Assembly: GCF_028622835.1 (NCBI RefSeq)
Contig: NZ_CP117677.1
Location: 2,094,820-2,158,819 of the forward strand
Source: Caloramator sp. mosi_1
Lineage (GTDB): Bacteria; Bacillota; Clostridia; Clostridiales; Caloramatoraceae
Direction of reading: 5' to 3'
DNA: 64,000 nt
In this document: positions 40,250-49,517 of the stretch, piece by piece
How the letters are laid out: every line of letters begins with the position of its first letter
Numbering within the stretch: the stretch's first letter is position 1
The notes under the pieces: generated by a model
The model's input: only the letters and a program-made list of their open reading frames with translations
Told to the model about the DNA's origin: nothing
Databases searched by the model: none
Translations under genes and position numbers: made by a program

Positions 40250-41727
40250 GGCTCTTTGTCAATAGTTGGGGCGGGCATTAGATTAGAATGCCTGTCCTTT
40301 CTTATTTGATAATGATTTTAGCAAGATAGATAGGATGAGGGGAGTTTACCCTTAAAAAATTGCACGACAAAAAGACCAACGATAGTTGGATTTCCTAAAA
40401 TACAATATTTAACAGATTATTTATTACAACAATGAAGAATTCTATTCCTGAATCTATCAAAATTTCTATAGCCGAAGGCTATTCTTTTAATAACTTTGAT
40501 TTTATTATTAAATCCTTCTATACAAGCATTTGTATAAGGAATATCAAAAGAATTACAAATCTCATTAAAATATCTGATATAGGTATTTGCACATCTTTTC
40601 AATTCATTGATACCACTATTTTGTGCAAGTTTAATCCAATCTTTTAAGAGGACACGAGCTTCGTTAGAAGAAGGTGAAGCATCAATAATACTCAATAACT
40701 TTTCCTTTAAAGTGTGGGCAATTGCTAATTCACTATTATAAGAAAACATAACTTGTAAAGCTAACTTTGAATCTGTATCAAGTAAGCCATATCTTTTTAA
40801 AATAAGCTTTTTACTTCTTTTAAAGTATTTTCTTAATTTAATTGATAGTTCTCTTTGGATACGTTTTCTTACCGCTTCTACTGCCCATATGACTTGTCTA
40901 ATATAGTGAAATTTATCTATAACAATTACAGCATTTTTGAAATAAGTTTTAGCTAAATCAATATAGGGTTGCCACATATCACAAATAAAGTGTGTAACGC
41001 TATCGCGATTTTTAATTTTTCTAAAATAATCTATAAGAATATGCTCTTTTCTATCTTTAATAATGTCTAGTATTTTATGATTAACAGGATCGACTATTGC
41101 ACAATGATATTTAGAACCACCAGAGTTACCTTTAAATTCATCTATAGATATTATTTTAGGTAAATTAGTAGGAGAAGAGTAAGATACATTATCAAAAATA
41201 CGTTTTATAGTATCGATAGATAGATTAGTTTTTCTAGCAACTGATGTCATACTATATTCATTAGATAATTCATAAATTACAAACATAGCTAATCTATTAG
41301 TTATTCTATGATAACGAGGTAAAAATTCTATATGTTCATAAAATTTTTTGCCGCAGGCATTACAACGATATCTACGTTTTTTAAGAATGATAAAAGTATG
41401 TTTAAAGAATAAGGGTATGTCTTTAATACGCTGAATTCTATAATCGTGAACTCTTGTAACTTTGGAATTACAATTAGGGCAAGTACAAATTTTTTCTTAG
41501 TTTCTAAGTATATCTCAATGTACGTGTCATTATGAATAATCTTTTTATAATAACATCTTTAAAACCTAATAAATTTTTGATAGAATTATTAGTGTGCACT
41601 TGATGGATGCCTCCTTTCAGGTAAGGTTTTTGTTTGGTTATTTTAATTTTACCAGGTGTCTAATCAGGTGCACATATTTTTTGTAAAAAATATGCTGGGT
41701 CTACGCCCCAACATTTATTATAGAACC
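40250..41727. mobile_element. ISL3-family insertion sequence, copy 1
   Basis: 1478 bp. The ends GGCTCTTTGTCAATAGTTGG and, inverted at the right, GGTTCTATAATAAATGTTGG are imperfect terminal repeats, both continuing with GGCG. The flanks read AGCTTTT on the left and AGCTTTTT on the right, an 8-bp target duplication if one T is missing on the left. It carries one transposase gene on the minus strand. The element is identical by eye to copy 2 (47498-48976) except for one T in a T run. Confidence 0.9.
40417..41599 (-). CDS. ISL3-family transposase, copy 1 (two frameshifts)
   Basis: The C-terminal 289 residues are one open frame and contain the DDE core: Asp in IISIDEFKGNSGG, Asp in ICDMWQPY with DKFHYIRQ, and Glu in NACIEGFNNKIKVIKR. 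The N-terminal part, with CPNC and CNACGKKF zinc-finger cysteines, lies upstream in other frames. The probable start is GTG at 41599 after AGGAGG. One break (T run near 41491) is absent from copy 2; the other (near 41541) is shared. Restored length about 394 residues. As written it would be inactive. Confidence 0.88.
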
Positions 41728-41744
41728 AGCTTTTTAACAACCTC

Positions 41745-41768
41745 AGCTGCCTATATAGGCAGCTTTTG
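41745..41768 (+). terminator. Terminator-like hairpin right of IS copy 1
   Basis: AGCTGCC-TATATA-GGCAGCT followed by TTTTG. It resembles the hairpin after the DacF-like gene and may be the displaced or duplicated 3' end signal of that transcript. Confidence 0.6.
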
Positions 41769-41815
41769 TAACACATTTTTAAATCGTGAATAATCTATAA
41801 AAGAAGGGGGTTTAG

Positions 41816-42802
41816 GTGTATAGATATGTTGAGTGTATAGATGCGGGTTCTGATTTTTGTCCTTGTCATTTAGCTGAAAAGGGAGAGTGCATAATCTGCA
41901 GTCAACTTCAAAACAAGGTTTTTGTGATTGCCTATATTGGAAAGGAACGTGTATATATCAAGAACTATTAAACAATGGAAATAAAGCTAAAGAAGGTAGA
42001 GAGTATAAAAACTGTGATATTATCTCTATCAATAAATTAAGAGATGATTTATATTTATATGAAGTAAAAGTAACAAATTATTTAGTTAGAGAACTTGATA
42101 ATTTAGGAGCCTTTGTATTTATTAAAAAACCTAATAGTGAGGATTGCTTTGGAACACCTATTTCAATTATGGATATTAATTATGATAAATCTTCTATTTT
42201 ACTGTTATTAAAGATACACGGTATTAAAACAAAAATATAATTGATTGTACCGACAAAATTATGGTTAAGGGTCCTTATTGGAATGGTATACAAGGACAAA
42301 GATTTTTAAGAAATCTGAAGGACAACAATGTATTGATTATAGGACGCGGTGTGGCAGCGTCGCCCGGAGTATTAGCTACAAGAAGATTAAGAATAAACGG
42401 GAATAAAATACGTGTTTTACTTGATAGAGGAAGAAGTCAAGAAAATGCTTGCACTTCATACTATAAAAAATATGATGCCTTTGTTGAAAACATTGATATT
42501 ATTAATTATAAAACAAAAATTTATCTGATGTTTTTATAGATAAAATAGATAATATAATAGATGAAAACGAAACACCAGTTATAATAATAGCAGGTGATGA
42601 TGATTTTAATAAAATTATAATTAACTATATTTATAAAAGAAATAATAAAATATATTTTGCAAGTGTAAACAACAACATTATGTGTTGTGGAGAAGGAATA
42701 TGTGGAAGTTGCCAAGTTAAATTATCAGGAAAGTATATACGTTCCTGTAAGCAACAATACAATCCGATTGAGTATTATTTAATGGAGGATGGTATTAGAT
42801 GA
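41816..42802 (+). CDS. Flavin/[2Fe-2S] electron-transfer protein, dihydroorotate dehydrogenase PyrK-like (frameshifted)
   Basis: About 330 residues. A cysteine-rich N-terminus (CPCHLAEKGECIICSQ, then CDCLYWKGTC) is followed by a ferredoxin-reductase-like flavin- and NAD-binding middle and a C-terminal CCGEGICGSCQVKL with a final Cys, the [2Fe-2S] ligand pattern of PyrK proteins. The start is likely GTG 41816 after AAGAAGGGGG. Breaks near 41920, 42235 and 42525. The stop overlaps the start of the next flavoprotein (ATGA), so the two probably form one complex. The electron donor and acceptor are unknown; an anaerobic NAD(P)H-dependent oxidoreductase is inferred. Confidence 0.7.
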
Positions 42803-44073
42803 AGGTTGTTGTAATTGGTGGTGGCTGGTCAGGTTGTGCCGCTGCATTACAGGCAAAAAATGCGGTGCAGATGTGGTTTTAATAGAAAGAACAGATATGT
42901 TATTAGGGTTAGGAAATGTTGGAGGAATAATGAGAAACAATGGAAGATACACTGCAACAGAGGAGTTAATTGCATTGGGTGCAGATGAATTATTTAATGT
43001 TATAGAAAAATGCACAAGACATAAGAATATAGAGTTTCCAGGACATAAACACGCAGATCTATATGACGTAACAATAATAGAGGCAAATGTTAGACGCTAT
43101 TTATTAAGCTTAGGAATAGATATAAAATTTGAAACAAGAGCAGTAGATGTTGATGTAGAGAAAAACCATATTAATGCTATATATCTTCAAGATGGTGAAA
43201 GAATTGAAGCAGATGTATATGTTGAAACTACAGGCTCGACAGGACCTATGGGTAATTGTATAAGATATGGTAAGGGATGTTCAATGTGTATTTTAAGATG
43301 TCCCTCTTATGGTCCAAGAGTTAGCTTAAGTCAAAGAGCTGGAGTAGAAGATATACTTGGGATGAGGGATGACGGTGTTTTTGGAGCAATGAGTGGCTCG
43401 TGTAAATTAGATAAAAATTCGCTTTCGGAAGAAATAAGAAATGAATTGGATACAAAGGGTGTTTATATAACAGATGTACCTAAAGAGGATATTCATCCTG
43501 AGAAATTAAAGATGAAGGTATGTCAGCAATATGCACTTAAGGAATTTGCTGAAAAAGTTATTTTATTAGATACAGGTCACGCAAAGCTTATGACAAGTTT
43601 CTATCCGCTTGAAAATTTAAGAAAATTAAAGGGATTTGAAAATGTGAGGTTTATTGACCCATATGCCGGAGGTAGAGCAAACTCCATAAGATATTTATCA
43701 ATGGCACCAAGGGATAATACAATGAAGGTAGTTGGAATAGATAATCTTTTTGTTGGCGGTGAAAAGAGTGGGTTATTTGTAGGCCACACTGAAGCAATAG
43801 TTACAGGTACATTAGCAGGTTATAATGCTGTAAGAGATGTTTTAGGCTTAAAATTAATAGAATTACCATCATCCTTAGCTGTTGGAGATATAATAAAATA
43901 TGAAAATGAAGGTAAAAAAATAAATATGGATTAACAAAAGATACACCTTTGCGGGGTCTGAATACTTTGAAAGGATGAAAAACTTAGGTTTATATACTAT
44001 CGATGCTGAAGAAATTAAAAAGAAGGTTAATAAATTGCTACTTTATGGAATGTTTAAAGAGAAACTTGTTTAG
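42799..44073 (+). CDS. FAD-dependent oxidoreductase, partner of the PyrK-like protein (frameshifted)
   Basis: Rossmann FAD motif VVVIGGGWSGCAAAL at the start, then a long central domain. YGKGCSMCILRCPSYGP holds a cluster of cysteines that could bind a metal or act in redox chemistry, and GIDNLFVGGEKSGLFVGHTEAIVTG is the C-terminal FAD-contacting segment. Breaks at 42857 (A run) and in the last 50 codons near 43915-43960; about 425 residues. It overlaps the preceding gene by 4 bp. The substrate is not known to me; the pair is recurrent in clostridia. Confidence 0.75.
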
Positions 44074-44624
44074 GGGCAAATTATGCCCCTTGTTTTTGCA
44101 ATATTCTATATATATGTTTGCAGCAACTAATGTATCGTCATAGGCTCTATGGCTTTTTAAATTTAGACCATAAAAGTTTTTAATTGTTTCTAACTTGTGA
44201 TTTGGAAGTTGAGGATATAACTTCTTTGCTATTTTTACTGTGTCAATAAAAGAGTTATCTATTATATCTTCATTATACAAATATATTGATGAAAATTTTA
44301 TAAATTTGCCATCAAAACCGGCATTATGTGCAACAATAGGTAAATCCCCAATAAAATCAATTAGTTTCGGAAATACTTCATCAATAATAGGTTTTGATTT
44401 TACCATATCATTTGAAATACCGTTTATTGATGTTATATAACTTGGTATTTCAATTTTAGGATTGATCAATGTATGAATAGAACCAACCAAGTTAAAATTT
44501 TTATATTTAATGGCAGCTATTTCAATTATTTTATCTTTTTCTGGATTAAGTCCAGTCGTCTCTAAATCAATGCAACAAAAGAATCAAAAAATTTCTCAGT
44601 GTAAATTAGTTTCTTAATTGTCAT
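44038..44624 (-). CDS. DnaQ-like 3'-5' exonuclease (DEDDh), one frameshift
   Basis: About 195 residues on the minus strand. DEDDh motifs: CIDLETTGLNP (Exo I, D and E), IVAHNAGFDGKFI (Exo II) and SHRAYDDTLVAANI (Exo III, His and Asp). The N-terminal portion is in a different frame because of one missing T near 44573. Start at 44624 after AAAAGGAG. It converges with and overlaps the flavoprotein gene by 36 bp. It could be a stand-alone proofreading or RNA-degrading exonuclease. Confidence 0.85.
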
Positions 44625-44799
44625 TCTTTCAGCTCCTTTTAATATTTTACAATTTATTATAACATTTTTAGGGAGCTAATAATAGATTTCGTAAATATAA
44701 TAATTTTATTGCAATGAAGAATACAACAAGTTTTTGGTCAATGATGTTGTTTATAAAATTTTTTACTATTATAATTAATTACAAGAAGGGAGTGAAAAA

Positions 44800-45505
44800 A
44801 TGAAGGAGCGAATTCAAAAATACATAGCAAAGTGTGGCATAGCCTCAAGAAGAAAGGCGGAGGAATTAGTATTACAGGGTAAAGTTAAAGTTAATGGTAG
44901 ATTGATAAAGGAGATAGTATCTGTTGATACTGAATCTGATATTGTAGAAGTAGATGGAAAAGTAATTAAACCAGAGGAGAAAAAAGTTTATATTATGTTA
45001 AACAAACCAACTGGTTATATTACATCAGTAATGGACCAGTTTGGGAGAAAAACAGTTATAGATTTAGTTGATGTAAAGGAGAGAATTTTCCCAATTGGTA
45101 GGTTAGATTATGATACGTCAGGTCTACTTTTACTAACAAATGATGGGGATATTGCTAATAAATTGATGCATCCCTCAAGGGAGGTAGATAAAGTATATAT
45201 AGCAGAAGTAGAAGGAGTTCCAACAAAAGAAGAGATGAACCAATTTAAAAGGGGTTAAAGATAGATGATTATATAACTGCACCAGCAGGAATAAGATTAT
45301 TAAAGCAAATGGGTAAGACAAGTGTTGTTGAGATTATTATACACGAAGGTAAAAATAGACAAGTTAGAAAATGTGTAGTGCAATAGGACATAATGTAATA
45401 AAGCTCAAGAGGATTAGAATTGGTAATATTGAGTTAGGAAATTTAAGAGAGGGCGAATGGAGACCATTAAATGATAGAGAGATAGAATATTTAAAATCTT
45501 TATAG
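44800..45505 (+). CDS. 23S rRNA pseudouridine synthase, RluB/RsuA family (two frameshifts)
   Basis: An N-terminal S4 domain (RIQKYIAKCGIASRRKAEELV) and a catalytic domain with the GRLDYDTSGLLLLTNDG motif carrying the catalytic Asp, then IIIHEGKNRQVRKM near the end. Breaks at 45255-45258 and 45373-45376. About 235 residues. RBS AAGGGAGTG. Members modify one uridine in 23S or 16S rRNA; RluB is the commoner clostridial form. Confidence 0.9.
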
Positions 45506-45517
45506 TGAGGGGATTAT

Positions 45518-47120
45518 ATGTTATATCTTCAATTACTTGAGAGAATGTCGATTATTGCATTGGCAGCATATGTTTTTTCACAAACTATAATGTTTAAAAG
45601 GCTTTTAATAAAAAGATAACAAGTGTTGAAAAACTTGTATTAATATCGTTTTTTCTGTACTTTCAATATTAGGTACATATTTAGGAGTTAAAGTTCAGGG
45701 GGAGCTATAGCAAATATAAGGCCTATAGGTGCGATTGTTGCTGGAATTATAGGGGGACCTATTGTAGGAATTGCAGTAGGTGCTATTGCAGGACTTCATA
45801 GATACACTTTAGGTGGTTTTACAGCTTTATCCTGTGCAATTTCAACTGTAGTAGAAGGACTGATAGGTGGAATATTTAAAAATTTTATACGAAAAGGAAA
45901 AAGAGATATTTTAATAAGTTTTATTGCTGGATTTATAGCAGAGGTACTACAAGTTATTATTATTTTGATTGTAGCTAAACCCTTTGAAGCAGCTTTAGAA
46001 TTAGAAAAAAATATAGCGATGCCAATGATTTTAATAAATTCTTTTGGAGTTGCTCTATTTATTAATATTATAAATAATATTAAGGACGATTTAAATAAAA
46101 TTGCAGCCTTCAATGCATATAGAGCACTAAATATAACTAAAAAGCATCAGGTTATTTAAAAATTGGTTTAAATAAGGACAGTGCTGAAAAAATATGTAAA
46201 ATTATATCATCTGAAACAGGAGCAAAATGTGTTTTTATATGTAGTACTAATGAAGTATTATATACAACAAAATATGAAGATTCATATATTATTGATATAT
46301 TAAATGGTTTAAACATAATGGAAAAATCAAAGCTTATTGTACATAACAAAAATAGTTTTTATATAGCAAGACTCTATTCAGAAAATTACTTTGAAGGTTA
46401 TTTGGGTGTTAGTATAAAAAGTATTGATGCAGTTGATAAATACTATATTGAATTTCTTGATGAATTAGCAGAACTTTTATCAACTCAAATTGAAATAATT
46501 AGGTTAAATACAATAGCAAAAATATATATAAAGCAGAACTTAAAGCACTGAAGGCACAAATACACCCACACTTTTTTTCAATGCATTAAACACAATTGCG
46601 TCGTTTTGTAGAACAAATCCTTTAAAGGCAAGGGAATTGATTTTGAGTTTATCAAATTATTTTAGAGGTACATTAAAAAGAAATGATGATTTCATAAAAG
46701 TAAAGGAGGAAATAGATTTAATTAATTCATATATTACGATTGAAAAGGCAAGGTTTGGAGAAAGATTGAGCTTTTATTGTGATATAGAAGATAGAATTAA
46801 AGATTATAAAATACCTTCTTTTTAATACAACCGATTGTGGAAAATTCAATAAAACACGGAATTTCTCCAAAAGCAGTGGGAGGAAGTGTTTTTTAAAGGG
46901 TATGGAAAGTGATAATTACTTAATTTTTATTATTGAAGATACCGGTGTTGGATTCAATCCCGAGTATTGTGATTCAATTAATAAAGGAGAGGGGATAGGA
47001 ATTATAAATATTAAAGAAAGGCTAAAATTATACTATGGTACGGATTATTTATTTGATATTCAAAGTTCAATAGAGGAAGGAACAAAAACAATAATAAAGA
47101 TTCCTATCTTGGAGGGATAA
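45518..47120 (+). CDS. lytS: LytS-type sensor histidine kinase (many frameshifts)
   Basis: Membrane sensor of the LytS/BtsS family. The 5TMR-LYT membrane region (for example IRPIGAIVAGIIGGPIVG) covers about residues 1-190, a GAF domain follows (ETGAKCVFICSTNE), then the His-kinase motif QIHPHFFFNALNTIASF with the phosphorylated His and the HATPase N box QPIVENSIKHG and DTGVGF. About eight homopolymer breaks between 45610 and 46895; about 536 residues joined. It is directly upstream of lytT and would sense pyruvate-like signals or envelope state. Confidence 0.88.
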
Positions 47121-47497
47121 AATGAGAAAAATTAAATGTTTAATTGTAGAAGATGAGATGCCTGCAATTGAAGAACTAAGATTTCATCTTTCAAAGTATA
47201 GTGATTTTGTTATAGAGGATTATGCTACAAGTTATAACGATGCAGTAGCAAAAATAGAAGATACAACTTTTGATGTAGTTTTTGGATATTAATATACCAG
47301 GGGAAGTGGCATAGAATTAAGTAAATTAATTAAAAATAAGACTAATAAAACAGATATTGTTTTTATAACTGCCTACGATGAATATGCAATTAAAGCCTTT
47401 GAATACAATGCATTAGACTACATCTTGAAACCTATTGATGAAAAAAGATTTGATGAAACAATAAACAGATTGATAATATCCTTTAATAGAAAAAATA

Positions 47498-48976
47498 GGC
47501 TCTTTGTCAATAGTTGGGGCGGGCATTAGATTAGAATGCCTGTCCTTTCTTATTTGATAATGATTTTAGCAAGATAGATAGGATGAGGGGAGTTTACCCT
47601 TAAAAAATTGCACGACAAAAAGACCAACGATAGTTGGATTTCCTAAAATACAATATTTAACAGATTATTTATTACAACAATGAAGAATTCTATTCCTGAA
47701 TCTATCAAAATTTCTATAGCCGAAGGCTATTCTTTTAATAACTTTGATTTTATTATTAAATCCTTCTATACAAGCATTTGTATAAGGAATATCAAAAGAA
47801 TTACAAATCTCATTAAAATATCTGATATAGGTATTTGCACATCTTTTCAATTCATTGATACCACTATTTTGTGCAAGTTTAATCCAATCTTTTAAGAGGA
47901 CACGAGCTTCGTTAGAAGAAGGTGAAGCATCAATAATACTCAATAACTTTTCCTTTAAAGTGTGGGCAATTGCTAATTCACTATTATAAGAAAACATAAC
48001 TTGTAAAGCTAACTTTGAATCTGTATCAAGTAAGCCATATCTTTTTAAAATAAGCTTTTTACTTCTTTTAAAGTATTTTCTTAATTTAATTGATAGTTCT
48101 CTTTGGATACGTTTTCTTACCGCTTCTACTGCCCATATGACTTGTCTAATATAGTGAAATTTATCTATAACAATTACAGCATTTTTGAAATAAGTTTTAG
48201 CTAAATCAATATAGGGTTGCCACATATCACAAATAAAGTGTGTAACGCTATCGCGATTTTTAATTTTTCTAAAATAATCTATAAGAATATGCTCTTTTCT
48301 ATCTTTAATAATGTCTAGTATTTTATGATTAACAGGATCGACTATTGCACAATGATATTTAGAACCACCAGAGTTACCTTTAAATTCATCTATAGATATT
48401 ATTTTAGGTAAATTAGTAGGAGAAGAGTAAGATACATTATCAAAAATACGTTTTATAGTATCGATAGATAGATTAGTTTTTCTAGCAACTGATGTCATAC
48501 TATATTCATTAGATAATTCATAAATTACAAACATAGCTAATCTATTAGTTATTCTATGATAACGAGGTAAAAATTCTATATGTTCATAAAATTTTTTGCC
48601 GCAGGCATTACAACGATATCTACGTTTTTTAAGAATGATAAAAGTATGTTTAAAGAATAAGGGTATGTCTTTAATACGCTGAATTCTATAATCGTGAACT
48701 CTTGTAACTTTGGAATTACAATTAGGGCAAGTACAAATTTTTTTCTTAGTTTCTAAGTATATCTCAATGTACGTGTCATTATGAATAATCTTTTTATAAT
48801 AACATCTTTAAAACCTAATAAATTTTTGATAGAATTATTAGTGTGCACTTGATGGATGCCTCCTTTCAGGTAAGGTTTTTGTTTGGTTATTTTAATTTTA
48901 CCAGGTGTCTAATCAGGTGCACATATTTTTTGTAAAAAATATGCTGGGTCTACGCCCCAACATTTATTATAGAACC
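47498..48976. mobile_element. ISL3-family insertion sequence, copy 2, inside lytT
   Basis: 1479 bp, one base longer than copy 1 because a T run near 48740 has seven rather than six T. Same terminal repeats and same orientation as copy 1. Target duplication: AAAAAATA on the left and AAAAATA(A) on the right, an 8-bp repeat if one A is missing on the right. The insertion point lies between the receiver and LytTR domains of lytT. The near-identity of the copies implies recent transposition. Confidence 0.93.
47665..48848 (-). CDS. ISL3-family transposase, copy 2 (one frameshift)
   Basis: The same protein as copy 1. In this copy the zinc-finger region (KICTCPNCNSKVTRVHDY, then CNACGKKF) is in frame with the DDE core, so the open frame extends further upstream; only the shared break near 48790 remains before the probable GTG start at 48848. 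About 394 residues when repaired. If that last break is also a sequence error, this copy encodes a functional transposase. Confidence 0.88.
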
Positions 48977-49401
48977 AAAAATAATGATATTTATAGTTTA
49001 AATGAAAAAATAGATGAATTAATGAAAAAAGTATCAAAGGCAAAAGAAAATGTTATTCCTTGTGAACAAAATGGTAAGATAATTTTAATTAATACAGATG
49101 AAGTTATTTATTTTTGCATTGAGCAAGATAAAACAATTATAAAAACTTTAAATAACAAGTATGAAACTAAATTTACTCTTAATGAACTTGAAGAAATGAC
49201 AGGTTTTTAAGAACCCATAGAAGTTTTTTAGTTAATCCGTATAAAGTAAAGGAAATTCATCCTTGGTTTAACGGTACTTATAAAATGATTATGAAGGATA
49301 ATAATAGTTCTGAAATACCAGTCAGCAGGAGTAAATCAAGATTGGTTAGAGAATTTTATAATTTATAATTTTTATTATAATGCAAATCAAACTTCAAAAA
49401 T

Positions 49402-49430
49402 TGCATTTTAAGATAAAAAGATGCATTTTA
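49402..49430 (+). promoter_or_regulatory. Tandem direct repeat, probable LytT operator upstream of cstA
   Basis: TGCATTTTA occurs at 49402-49410 and again at 49422-49430, 20 bp apart (about two helical turns), the arrangement recognised by LytTR-domain dimers. It lies some 35 bp upstream of a TGCTATCAT extended -10 element (49462-49470), a position suited to activation of cstA. Confidence 0.65.
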
Positions 49431-49461
49431 CCCTCAAATAAATGATAAAAATATATTTTAG

Positions 49462-49470
49462 TGCTATCAT
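49462..49470 (+). promoter_or_regulatory. Putative cstA promoter -10 element
   Basis: TGCTATCAT (TGn plus TATCAT) about 48 bp before the cstA start; no convincing -35 hexamer, consistent with an activator-dependent promoter that uses the repeats just upstream. Confidence 0.45.
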
Positions 49471-49517
49471 AAAGATACAAATTGTACAAACATTCAAAAA
49501 ATAGGAGGAGGGTTAAA

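Larger units (their letters stand above)
47122..49368 (+). pseudogene. lytT: LytT-type response regulator split by IS copy 2
   Basis: The receiver domain lies before the IS (47122-47497): IVEDEMPAIEELRFHLSKY, phosphoacceptor in FLDINIPG, and LDYILKPIDEKRF. The LytTR DNA-binding domain lies after it (from 48977), with NVIPCEQNGKIILINTDEVIYF and THRSFLVNPYKVKEIHPW. Rejoining across the IS gives a continuous regulator of about 256 residues. Further homopolymer breaks lie near 47280, 47313 and 49208. The insertion separates phosphorylation from DNA binding, so the regulator should be inactive. cstA, its likely target, is the next gene. Confidence 0.92.

Noticed and set aside
40432-40647. Plus-strand open frame of 71 codons inside IS copy 1 (and its twin in copy 2 at 47680-47895)
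   Set aside because: It is antisense to the conserved DDE domain of the transposase and has no ribosome site; a shadow frame.
45796-46113. Minus-strand 105-codon open frame over lytS
   Set aside because: Antisense to the conserved LytS membrane domain; no ribosome site.
40250-48976. Composite transposon formed by the two IS copies
   Set aside because: Each IS has its own different target-site duplication, and copy 2 interrupts a resident gene, so the copies inserted independently.
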